Origin: Nitrincola sp048264025
Lineage (GTDB): Bacteria > Pseudomonadota > Gammaproteobacteria > Pseudomonadales > Balneatricaceae
Length of the DNA: 64,000 bases
Assembly: GCF_048264025.1 (NCBI RefSeq)
Contig: NZ_JBLXDN010000004.1
Span: 1 to 64,000, forward strand
Reading direction: 5' to 3'
Shown piece by piece: positions 27,406 to 34,885 of the stretch. The notes under the pieces are model-generated. The model was not told the DNA's origin and did not search any database. It saw only the letters and a program-made list of their open reading frames with translations. How positions within the stretch are numbered: position 1 is the stretch's first letter; each line of letters begins with the position of its first letter. Position numbers and translations under genes: made by a program.

Positions 27406-28188
27406 TTATAAATGACTCGACAAGAATTCTCTACAGCGTTCAGACTTGGGTTGGGTAAAAACTTCGCTTGGTGGCCCAAATTCCTCAACTCGGCCTTGAT
27501 GTAGAAACATCACCTGGCTGGACACATCTCGCGCAAAACGCATTTCGTGGGTCACGACCAGCATGGTTCGGCCTTCCTCAGCGAGATTTTGCATTACCCC
27601 TAATACTTCATTGACCAGTTCAGGATCCAGGGCCGAGGTCGGTTCGTCAAACAAGAGAACTTCCGGGTCCATCGCCAGGGTTCTGGCAATAGCAATGCGT
27701 TGTTGCTGTCCACCGGATAAATTACCCGGGTAGGTTTTGGCTTTGTCAGCCAGGCCGACTTTTTCCAATAAGGCCAATGCGCGTTCCCGTGATGCTTGCT
27801 TGCTGCGTCCATGTACCAATACTGGAGCCAGCATGATATTTTCCAGTACGGTCATGTGTGGCCAGAGATTAAAGTTCTGAAACACAAAGCCTATACGGGC
27901 ACGCATCATTTCCAGTTGGCGACGCTTTTTGGCTTCAAGTTCGCCCTGCTTGTTGGCTACCAGTTGCAAGGCTTCGCCCCGTAAAGCAATACGGCCTTGG
28001 GATGGATTTTCCAGTAGGTTAAGGCAGCGCAGAAAGGTTGATTTTCCTGAGCCACTGGAACCGATAATTGAGATAACATCACCATCCTTTGCCGTCAGGG
28101 AAATGCCTTTCAGCACTTCAATGTCTCCGTAGCGCTTATGCAAATCGGTGACTTCGAGTGTAGCTGAATGGGTGTTATCAGTGGTCAT
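27406..28188 (-). CDS. artP: Basic amino acid ABC transporter, ATP-binding subunit
   Basis: A 260-residue HisP/ArtP-type ATPase: Walker A GSSGSGKST near 41, Q-loop FQNFNLWPHMTV near 100, signature LSGGQQQRIAIARTLA near 154, Walker B VLLFDEPTSALDPE near 178. I chose the ATG at 28188; an upstream ATG at 28209 would sit only about three bases from the start point predicted from the promoter, and neither has a strong ribosome site. It heads the art operon. Confidence 0.92.
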   Translation of the reverse strand: MTTDNTHSATLEVTDLHKRYGDIEVLKGISLTAKDGDVISIIGSSGSGKSTFLRCLNLLENPSQGRIALRGEALQLVANKQGELEAKKRRQLEMMRARIGFVFQNFNLWPHMTVLENIMLAPVLVHGRSKQASRERALALLEKVGLADKAKTYPGNLSGGQQQRIAIARTLAMDPEVLLFDEPTSALDPELVNEVLGVMQNLAEEGRTMLVVTHEMRFARDVSSQVMFLHQGRVEEFGPPSEVFTQPKSERCREFLSSHL

Positions 28189-28218
28189 TAATGAAGTTTC
28201 TGGATTCATGAAATACAG

Positions 28219-28246
28219 CGTATAAGAAATATTAATAAAATAGTAA
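28219..28246 (-). promoter_or_regulatory. Candidate sigma-70 promoter of the art operon
   Basis: On the minus strand TTACTA (28246-28241) and TATACG (28224-28219) are 16 bases apart in a strongly AT-rich stretch. The predicted start near 28212 gives a short leader to the ATG at 28188. Confidence 0.4.
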
Positions 28247-28312
28247 TCTTTTTTATACCTAGGTCGCAAGTCAGTTGTCCGATCACAGCTATAGCCGGTG
28301 CTCGCCTGCTTA

Positions 28313-28342
28313 TTTAAACAACTATCTGTGCTAATCTATAGT
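28313..28342 (+). promoter_or_regulatory. Candidate promoter for the S1-domain gene
   Basis: TTTAAA (28313-28318) and TATAGT (28337-28342) are 18 bases apart, 25 bases before the GTG start at 28368. Both hexamers match the sigma-70 consensus at four or five positions. Confidence 0.4.
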
Positions 28343-28367
28343 CAAAATATTGGTGTGAGGTATTCGG

Positions 28368-29195
28368 GTGGAGTTAGGACGAGTTAACCAGCTCAAAGTT
28401 AAACGCATTGTCGAACAAGGTGCGTATCTTCAGGCGACAGAAGGTGAGACGGTGAGATTGCCATCGCAGGAGGTTGTAACAAGTTTACGACCAGGTGACA
28501 CCCTGTCGGTATTTGTTTATTTAGATAGTGATGACCTTCCGGTGGCCACGCTGAAAAAGCCGCTGATTCAGCTCGGTGAGTTTGCCCAACTGCGCGTCGC
28601 CGATACTAATCAGGTGGGTGCATTTTTGGACTGGGGGTTACCCAAGCAACTCTTTTTGCCCTTTGCTGAGCAGCCTCAGCGGGTCGAAACCGGCCAGCAG
28701 GTCATGGTGTGTGTTTATCTGGATAACTCCGGTCGTCTGGCGGCATCAGCTCGTCTGGAGCGTCATCTGAGTGCTGAGCCAGCGGATTATCGCGTGGGTG
28801 AATCGGTGAACTTGTTGATTTGGCGTCGCACTGAGCTGGGTTATCTGACAATCATCAATCACCGTCATGCGGGCATGTTGCATCAACAGGAACTATTCAA
28901 ACCGGTACGACCTGGTTTGACCCTGCCGGGGTACATCAAGCAGGTGCGCGAAGATGATGGCAAGATCGATGTGATGCTGGATAAGCCCGGCTATGGACGG
29001 GTTGAGCCGCTGGCCGAGCAGTTGCTTGATTATCTGAAGTTGCGTGGTGGCCAGTGCCCTCTTAATGACAAGAGTTCTCCGGATGAGATTAAGGCGATTT
29101 TTGGCGTCAGCAAAAAAGCTTTCAAAATGGCGGTTGGCAATCTGCTAAAGCAAGGAGTGATCCTTGTGGATGAGCAGGGTATTAGACTTCGCTAA
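28368..29195 (+). CDS. CvfB/YitL-family S1 RNA-binding protein
   Basis: A 275-residue protein starting with GTG (GAGG nine bases upstream). It is built from tandem S1-like OB domains (about 1-65, 68-135 and 140-215) and a C-terminal winged helix (about 220-275), the layout of CvfB, a virulence regulator in Staphylococcus that binds RNA, and YitL. The GAYLQATEGETVRLP start and the VGAFLDWGLPKQLFLPFAE segment are family-typical. It probably modulates mRNA translation or stability. It ends 27 bases before the response regulator start and may share its transcript. Confidence 0.85.
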   Translation: MELGRVNQLKVKRIVEQGAYLQATEGETVRLPSQEVVTSLRPGDTLSVFVYLDSDDLPVATLKKPLIQLGEFAQLRVADTNQVGAFLDWGLPKQLFLPFAEQPQRVETGQQVMVCVYLDNSGRLAASARLERHLSAEPADYRVGESVNLLIWRRTELGYLTIINHRHAGMLHQQELFKPVRPGLTLPGYIKQVREDDGKIDVMLDKPGYGRVEPLAEQLLDYLKLRGGQCPLNDKSSPDEIKAIFGVSKKAFKMAVGNLLKQGVILVDEQGIRLR

Positions 29196-29222
29196 AATTT
29201 CATGCAAAAGGGCTGTATTCGC

Positions 29223-29930
29223 ATGGAAAAATCCAGAGTGTTACTGGTAGAGGATGATGAATCCCTTTGCCAGGTTGTAACTGACTTTTTCAACATGTTT
29301 GGCTATCAGATCAGTCAGGCGCAAAGTGGTGATGAGTTTTCCCGATTGATTCGCCAACAGGCTTTCGACATTATTCTTCTGGATTTGAATTTGCCCGATG
29401 CTGATGGGCTTGAGCTCTTAAGAATGTTGCGTGAAGAGCAGCAGGTGTTGCTCTACGTGGTTTCCGGTCGTCAGGATGAGACCAGCCGCCTGAGAGCCTA
29501 TGAGCTAGGCGCTGATGATTTTATCGCTAAGCCTTTCAGTGCGCGTGAGTTGGAGCTGAAAGTACGTAATGCGTTAAAGCGGCATGGGCCAGTTATTGAC
29601 TTTGTTGAGTCTCAGGATAAACAGCCGGGTGTATTTATTTTTCAAGGGTGGCAACTTGAAGAGGCAACACGGAGTGTTTGTCATCAGCAAGGAAAGCAAA
29701 TTCAGTTAACCCGGGGCGAATATGAGTTGCTGGCCTTTCTGGCTGAAGCAGGGGGAGCTGTAGTTACCCGGGATAATTTGTTGAACCATTTGGAACAAGC
29801 CGCGGATATTTATAGTGCGGAAACGATTACCGCGCTGGTGTATCGTTTGAGGCGCAAATTTGCACAGACGGATCTGGACTCGCCGATAGTGACTTTGTCA
29901 CGCATTGGGTATCGACTTGAAATATCTTGA
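29223..29930 (+). CDS. OmpR/PhoB-family response regulator
   Basis: A 235-residue DNA-binding regulator: receiver domain (about 1-118) with the acidic pair EDD (near 10), phosphoacceptor D54 in ILLDLNLPD and the conserved Lys in DFIAKPFS; C-terminal winged helix (about 135-235; TRGEYELLAFLAEAGGAVV and VYRLRRKF). I use the ATG at 29223 with AAAGGG upstream; an ATG seven codons earlier lacks a ribosome site. It is 12 bases before the sensor kinase gene, so they form a pair. Its position just before the giant exoprotein operon makes that operon its likely target, by inference. Confidence 0.92.
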   Translation: MEKSRVLLVEDDESLCQVVTDFFNMFGYQISQAQSGDEFSRLIRQQAFDIILLDLNLPDADGLELLRMLREEQQVLLYVVSGRQDETSRLRAYELGADDFIAKPFSARELELKVRNALKRHGPVIDFVESQDKQPGVFIFQGWQLEEATRSVCHQQGKQIQLTRGEYELLAFLAEAGGAVVTRDNLLNHLEQAADIYSAETITALVYRLRRKFAQTDLDSPIVTLSRIGYRLEIS

Positions 29931-29942
29931 AAGGCGTATGCC

Positions 29943-32039
29943 ATGCTGAGTGGTTCAGGTTTGCGTCTGGTTCGTATTTTGCTGCTTGGCTATCTGATCA
30001 GTTCAGCTTCTTGTGTTGTAGCTCAAACCCACACTTCGTCCAATTCAACTGAGCTTGAGCCACTTATCATTGCGCAAGACCGGGCATGGCCACCGTTTGC
30101 TTTTGTGGGAGAAAATGGTGAACCGCGCGGTTTACTTATCGAACTATGGCGGGAGATCGCTGCTCAGATGGGGCGGCCGGTTGAGTTTTATCTGGTGGAT
30201 TGGCCGGATTCAATACGTGCCGTTACAGAAGGGCGGGCACATCTGCATGGAGGGTTGTTTGCTTCAGAGGATCGGGCTGTTTTTATGCAGTTCAGTGAAG
30301 CAATTATGCCGCTCAGTGGGTATCTGTTTGCACCAAGTGGTGGGCCGCTGACAGGATTTGATGATCTGCGTGATAAGCCGATTGGTGTGACGGATGGCAG
30401 TTATGAGATGGAGTATATTCAGCACCATTATCCTGATCAGCCAATACGTGCCTACCGCTCTAATGAATTGGTGGTTATGGCCGCTCTTGCAGGAGAAGTG
30501 GCGGCCTATTTGGCCGACTATCCGGTCAGCATGTACTTGCTGGATCGCCATGGGCACCCTTCTAATTTTCATCCGTTAGTGCAGCTTTATACCCAGAATT
30601 TAGTTGCTGGGGTAGCGCTAGGGGATGAGCAGCTGTTGCAAGAAATTAACCAAGCGATCCAGCAACTTGATCAGGATTTTCTTAGCCAACTCAGTTACCG
30701 TTGGCTACGTAGTGAATTGGTGGTTGAGGTTGTGCCACGTTGGTTCGTTGCACTGTTAGTGGTTACGATACTGTTACTGGTGTTGGCGGCTTATACACTG
30801 TTTCTGTCAAGGCAGCGTCGCGAGATCCAGCAGTTGGTTTCAATTCAAAACCAGGCTTTGCAGGAGAATGAGCATCTATTTCAGCGCTTAATCGAAAATG
30901 CTAATGATATTATCTATATCATATCGGCTGATGCGACTATTGGTTATCTTTCTGGCGAGTGGGTTAATGTTACTGGTTATAGCCTGGAAGAGGCCGTGGG
31001 TCAGCCTTTTGCTAAGTATGTTCATCCGCAAGACCTTCCATTTTTAGCTGAATGTCACGAGCACACTCTCAAAGGAGGGCGCTTGTCGGGCATTGCATTT
31101 CGACTGGTCGATGTCAGGGGGCAAGTGCATGACATGATTGCCAACGAGTCTTCAGCGCTTGATGCACAGGGTGAGGTTACCTATTACATGGGAATCGCTC
31201 GGGATATCACAGAACCCAAGCGAATAGAAGCTGAGATGGAGCGTCGCCGAGAACTGTTGGAAGATGTCAAGGTTAAGCTGGAAAAAGAGATCGGGGAGCG
31301 CTCCCGTATAGCCAGAGACCTGGAAATGGCTCAGGCGCGTGTTGCTCGTGCGCTCGAAGAGGAGCAGAAGGTTACTGTGGCGCAAAAGCAGTTTTTGCGG
31401 ATTGTGACACATGAGTTCCGAACCCCGCTGGCAGTCATACAATCTTTAGGTGATCTGCTGGAGCTGGAGGTTAGTAACGATCCCCAGGTGAGGCAAAAGC
31501 ATATAAGTCGGCTCAAAACGGCTGTGCAGCGTATGGCTAACTTGCTGAACAAAGCCTTGGATCAAGAACGTGTGGAAACTACTTTCTGGCGTACCAATGC
31601 CGCCTGGTTTGATATTAAAACCTTATTGCAGGAGTTGGTTGGTGAGGCTGAGCGTTTAAATGGCGATAGTCGTCATTTTACGATTAACGCCATGTCTCGG
31701 CGCATGCAAGCGGATCGAGAATTGCTGATTATCTGCATTAATAACTTATTGGATAATGCGGTCAAGTTTTCACCTGATCAGAGTGAAATTTTCATTAGCG
31801 CCTACATGGATGAGCAGAATCGGGTTTGTATTAGTGTGACTGATCAAGGCAAGGGAGTTAATGAGCAGGATCGCTTCAAGATTTTTGGTAAATACTACCG
31901 CCGTAATGCTCAAACCAACCCTGGTTTAGGTCTGGGGCTCTATCTGGTTGATCAGATTATCCGTCTTCATGGTGGTGATGTGGTGGTCACGAATGCAGCT
32001 GATGCAGGGGCCTGCTTTATATTGAGAATACCCGCCTGA
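29943..32039 (+). CDS. Sensor histidine kinase with periplasmic SBP_bac_3 and PAS domains
   Basis: A 698-residue hybrid sensor. A signal/anchor segment (about 8-28) leads to a periplasmic solute-binding-type domain (about 40-265; DRAWPPFAFVGENGEPRGLLIELW), then one membrane helix (about 266-292), a PAS domain with PAC (about 315-430), a coiled coil (about 430-475), HisKA with H490 in VTHEFRTPLAVI, and HATPase with NNLLDNAVKFS and GLGLGLYLV boxes. The SBP domain resembles amino acid sensors such as BvgS/EvgS Venus flytraps, so a small molecule is probably sensed. There is no receiver domain, so it signals to the upstream regulator. It is 12 bases downstream of that gene. Confidence 0.92.
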   Translation: MLSGSGLRLVRILLLGYLISSASCVVAQTHTSSNSTELEPLIIAQDRAWPPFAFVGENGEPRGLLIELWREIAAQMGRPVEFYLVDWPDSIRAVTEGRAHLHGGLFASEDRAVFMQFSEAIMPLSGYLFAPSGGPLTGFDDLRDKPIGVTDGSYEMEYIQHHYPDQPIRAYRSNELVVMAALAGEVAAYLADYPVSMYLLDRHGHPSNFHPLVQLYTQNLVAGVALGDEQLLQEINQAIQQLDQDFLSQLSYRWLRSELVVEVVPRWFVALLVVTILLLVLAAYTLFLSRQRREIQQLVSIQNQALQENEHLFQRLIENANDIIYIISADATIGYLSGEWVNVTGYSLEEAVGQPFAKYVHPQDLPFLAECHEHTLKGGRLSGIAFRLVDVRGQVHDMIANESSALDAQGEVTYYMGIARDITEPKRIEAEMERRRELLEDVKVKLEKEIGERSRIARDLEMAQARVARALEEEQKVTVAQKQFLRIVTHEFRTPLAVIQSLGDLLELEVSNDPQVRQKHISRLKTAVQRMANLLNKALDQERVETTFWRTNAAWFDIKTLLQELVGEAERLNGDSRHFTINAMSRRMQADRELLIICINNLLDNAVKFSPDQSEIFISAYMDEQNRVCISVTDQGKGVNEQDRFKIFGKYYRRNAQTNPGLGLGLYLVDQIIRLHGGDVVVTNAADAGACFILRIPA

Positions 32040-32124
32040 TTGGTAGCTTTGACAGCAGGATGTCATGCTTCGCAGCCTTTAAAATCAAACAGCTATTTTA
32101 TCTATGCAGATCTGGTTCATTTGT

Positions 32125-32182
32125 TGTTCAGGACTTGACTGTTCGATCAACTCTATAATAACTAATCAAAATCTGTTCGGAT
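32125..32182 (+). promoter_or_regulatory. Candidate promoter and regulator sites of the giant exoprotein operon
   Basis: TATAAT at 32154-32159 is a perfect -10 hexamer, but the nearest -35-like TTGACT (32135-32140) is only 13 bases away, so an activator may be needed. Three TGTTC repeats (32125-32129, 32140-32144 and 32174-32178) lie around it and could bind the neighbouring OmpR-type regulator. The remainder of the 160-base gap shows no gene. Confidence 0.42.
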
Positions 32183-32199
32183 AGCTGAGGATCTGCTGT

Positions 32200-34830
32200 A
32201 TGTTGATGTTTCGGAGGGTACCGAACCCTCAATCCCGCGTGTGGCGCCTGACCCGACTATTGCTGGTGGGGGCAGTCTCTATGGCGATTGGCGGGACAGT
32301 TTCAGCAGCAGAGCCCTCATCCTCGGATCAGCAAGCTAGCATTCAGCAGGACTATCACCGTTTGATGCTGAGTGCCCGAGCCGGTGAAATGGCGGGTGCG
32401 TATCTTCAGGAAAATGGCCAACGCCTGTTCATCACCCTGACGGACAGAGCCGATCTGAATGAATGGCGTCAGACCGGTGAGCGTCTGGTGCAGCAGTACA
32501 GTCTTTATCATGCGTCCAGCTTACAGACCCTGGGTGAGCGATCCCACCTGATAATTGATCTGGCCCGTCCGGTTTATCTGGTAGATGAAACGCTGAGCTT
32601 GTCAGTAGTTGGTTTGGTTAACTGGGAAATGGTGTTTGCTAACCTCGATGACACGGTTGTATCAGCAGAACTACTCGATTCGATCCAGGCTGAATCCCGT
32701 GGTGGTTTGATTGAATTAACCTTTACCGGTCATCATGACCTGATTACTGAGTTAATGTTTGAACAGGACCCTGATCAACTGGTTATCGAATTACCCGGTG
32801 TGGATCCCCGACATTATTTACGTCAAGCCAATTTACAAATGCCCGCATTGCTGGGAATGCCCGAAGTGCAGGGGGCACCCAATGGACACTCCCGTTTGGT
32901 GTTTACTACCCAAGGGCCGCTGGATCTGGTGGATGCACATACCAGTATTGATCCGGTGACCAACCGAAGCCGTATACATCTGTTGTTGGTACCTGATAGC
33001 GCTGTGTCTGAGCGCCTACTGATGGACACAGAGCAATTGGATCGCTTTGAGCTTACCCGTGAAGCAGGTACTGGCCTCAATTTGATTATCGGCAAACTTG
33101 GCGAGTCTCGTGTGAATGGCTACTTTCTCGAAGCTCCAGGGCGTTTAATGGTGGACTTTCCCGGTGTCAGTCCCGAGGCTGTAGAGCAGGCGGTGTTTGC
33201 CTATTCCCCTGACCCTGATTACGTCAAGCGTATTCGCTATGGCAAAACCCGCCTGGGTTCAGCCAGAATAGAGTTAACGTTACAAGACGGTTATGCTGAG
33301 CAGTTGTCTCGGCAAACCGTTGCTCATCGCGACAATTATGAGTTTGGAACACTGGTTTCACTACCTGAGGCCAGTCGCGTGTTATCAGAAGGAGATTATC
33401 CGGATGATTTGCAAGGTATTGCCTACTTTGAACGCGATACGTTACGCCATTTGCCACGCTTTGACTTCAGTGTGCAGCCATCGTTGACTATAGGTTCAGT
33501 GACTCTATCGGGTGCTGAATACCGTGATGGCAGCAATTTGACAGCGCTGGAGCAAGGGCAACGATTCTCATTGATGACAGCCCTGGATGAAGCGATGCAG
33601 CGTGATCCAGCTTATCATGCAGCCCGGGCTGAGTTCCGTGCCACCCAGGAACTGATTCCTCAGGCACGTTCAGAATATTTGCCTCAGGTGAGTTTTTCGT
33701 ATCAGTTTTCAGCTAAGAACCAGGATGTGCTGAGTTCAGGATCCATTCCGGAAGAACAAACTACCTTGTCCGAACAAAACGCCTCCTTAACGTTGACACA
33801 ACCTATCTACCGCCCGGGCAGTCTGATTGGCCTGACGCAGGCTGAAAAAGCCGTTCAGCAAGCTGAATTGGCACTATTGGCTGCCGAGCAGTCGCTCATT
33901 ATGCGTATTGCCGAGGCTTACCTGAATGTGCTTTCTGCACAAGACAGTCTCGAAGTGGCTAAGGCTGAACACGAAGCCATAGCGACCCAGTTCCGTCAAA
34001 CCGAGATCAGCTTTCGCAGTGGCTTGGCCAGTCGCAGTGATTTAAGCGAAGCCCAGAGTCTGACAGCGCTGACCCGTGCACGAATGATCGAGGCGCAGAA
34101 CCGCCTGGATGATGCGCAGTTGGCTGTTAAAGAAATTATCGGCAGTGAAGTGGAAAGTCTGCATAGTTTTAGTGCGGATTTCCGGGCTGCACCACCTTTT
34201 CCTGCTCAGGTTGAGGCCTGGATCAGTGCCGCTCTGGATCAGAACCTGTCGTTGCAGTCGCAGCGTATGGCCGAGCAGATTGCCGGTAATCAGATTCGTC
34301 GTCAGCGTGCTGATCATTTGCCGACAGTCGACTTGTTTGCATCCACCGGTTATCAGGATGCTGATAAAACGCTCTACAGTGATAGCCGTCAGACGGTCAG
34401 CAATTATGAAGTCGGCATTCGGGTCAATGTACCGATCTTTAGTGGTGGACGCACTTCCTCTCTGGTGCGCGAAGCAACAGCACGTTATGAACAGACCGGC
34501 CATGAAGTTGAGCTGGAGCATCGGCGCACTGAACGCACTGTGCGTTCAGCATTCAATGGGGTGACCAGCAGTGCGGAAATGTTGGCTGCGCTGCGTGAAG
34601 GGGTGTTGGCGCAGGAGGTTCGTCTGGCAACGCGGATGCGTGGTTTCCAGGCAGGACTGGAGTCAACCGTCGCGGTACTGGATGCCTACCAGAGCTACTA
34701 TGCTGCACGACGTGATTTTCTGCAGTCACGTTATGATTATTTGATGAATCGACTGGTTCTGAAACAGTCTGTTGGCACGCTGAGTCGTCAGGATCTGGCT
34801 GAACTGGATCGCCTTCTGGAGCGCCACTAA
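32200..34830 (+). CDS. TolC-family outer-membrane channel fused to N-terminal AMIN-like domains
   Basis: An 876-residue protein, about twice the normal TolC length. A Sec signal peptide (about 1-37, cleavage near VSA/AEP) is followed by beta-rich repeats at about 45-405 (LIIDLARPVYLV, LVIELPGVDP, LMVDFPGVSPEAV) that look like AMIN domains, which bind peptidoglycan and localise proteins in the periplasm. Residues about 450-865 are a complete TolC/OEP domain with its two repeats (LTLTQPIYRPGSLIGL near 530; VGIRVNVPIFSGGRTSSL near 740). TolC forms the exit duct of type I secretion. It is 55 bases upstream of the giant gene, its likely cargo. GAGG lies nine bases before the ATG. The ABC ATPase partner is not in the window. 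Confidence 0.88.
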   Translation: MLMFRRVPNPQSRVWRLTRLLLVGAVSMAIGGTVSAAEPSSSDQQASIQQDYHRLMLSARAGEMAGAYLQENGQRLFITLTDRADLNEWRQTGERLVQQYSLYHASSLQTLGERSHLIIDLARPVYLVDETLSLSVVGLVNWEMVFANLDDTVVSAELLDSIQAESRGGLIELTFTGHHDLITELMFEQDPDQLVIELPGVDPRHYLRQANLQMPALLGMPEVQGAPNGHSRLVFTTQGPLDLVDAHTSIDPVTNRSRIHLLLVPDSAVSERLLMDTEQLDRFELTREAGTGLNLIIGKLGESRVNGYFLEAPGRLMVDFPGVSPEAVEQAVFAYSPDPDYVKRIRYGKTRLGSARIELTLQDGYAEQLSRQTVAHRDNYEFGTLVSLPEASRVLSEGDYPDDLQGIAYFERDTLRHLPRFDFSVQPSLTIGSVTLSGAEYRDGSNLTALEQGQRFSLMTALDEAMQRDPAYHAARAEFRATQELIPQARSEYLPQVSFSYQFSAKNQDVLSSGSIPEEQTTLSEQNASLTLTQPIYRPGSLIGLTQAEKAVQQAELALLAAEQSLIMRIAEAYLNVLSAQDSLEVAKAEHEAIATQFRQTEISFRSGLASRSDLSEAQSLTALTRARMIEAQNRLDDAQLAVKEIIGSEVESLHSFSADFRAAPPFPAQVEAWISAALDQNLSLQSQRMAEQIAGNQIRRQRADHLPTVDLFASTGYQDADKTLYSDSRQTVSNYEVGIRVNVPIFSGGRTSSLVREATARYEQTGHEVELEHRRTERTVRSAFNGVTSSAEMLAALREGVLAQEVRLATRMRGFQAGLESTVAVLDAYQSYYAARRDFLQSRYDYLMNRLVLKQSVGTLSRQDLAELDRLLERH

Positions 34831-34857
34831 GTTGTGGAAGGTGAAGTTGAGTATTAA

Positions 34858-34878
34858 AGCGAGCTAACTCGCTGGAGG
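34858..34878 (+). promoter_or_regulatory. Hairpin abutting the ribosome site of the giant gene
   Basis: AGCGAG (34858-34863), loop CTAA, CTCGCT (34868-34873) make a perfect six-pair stem directly followed by the GGAGG ribosome site (34874-34878) of the 6188-codon gene. It could set translation level or mark an RNA processing point. No T-tract follows, so it is not a terminator. Confidence 0.4.
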
Positions 34879-34885
34879 ATTACAC

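Noticed and set aside
34042..34521. Minus-strand open frame opposite the TolC domain
   Set aside because: It is an antisense shadow of the conserved TolC repeat; no start signal or family features.
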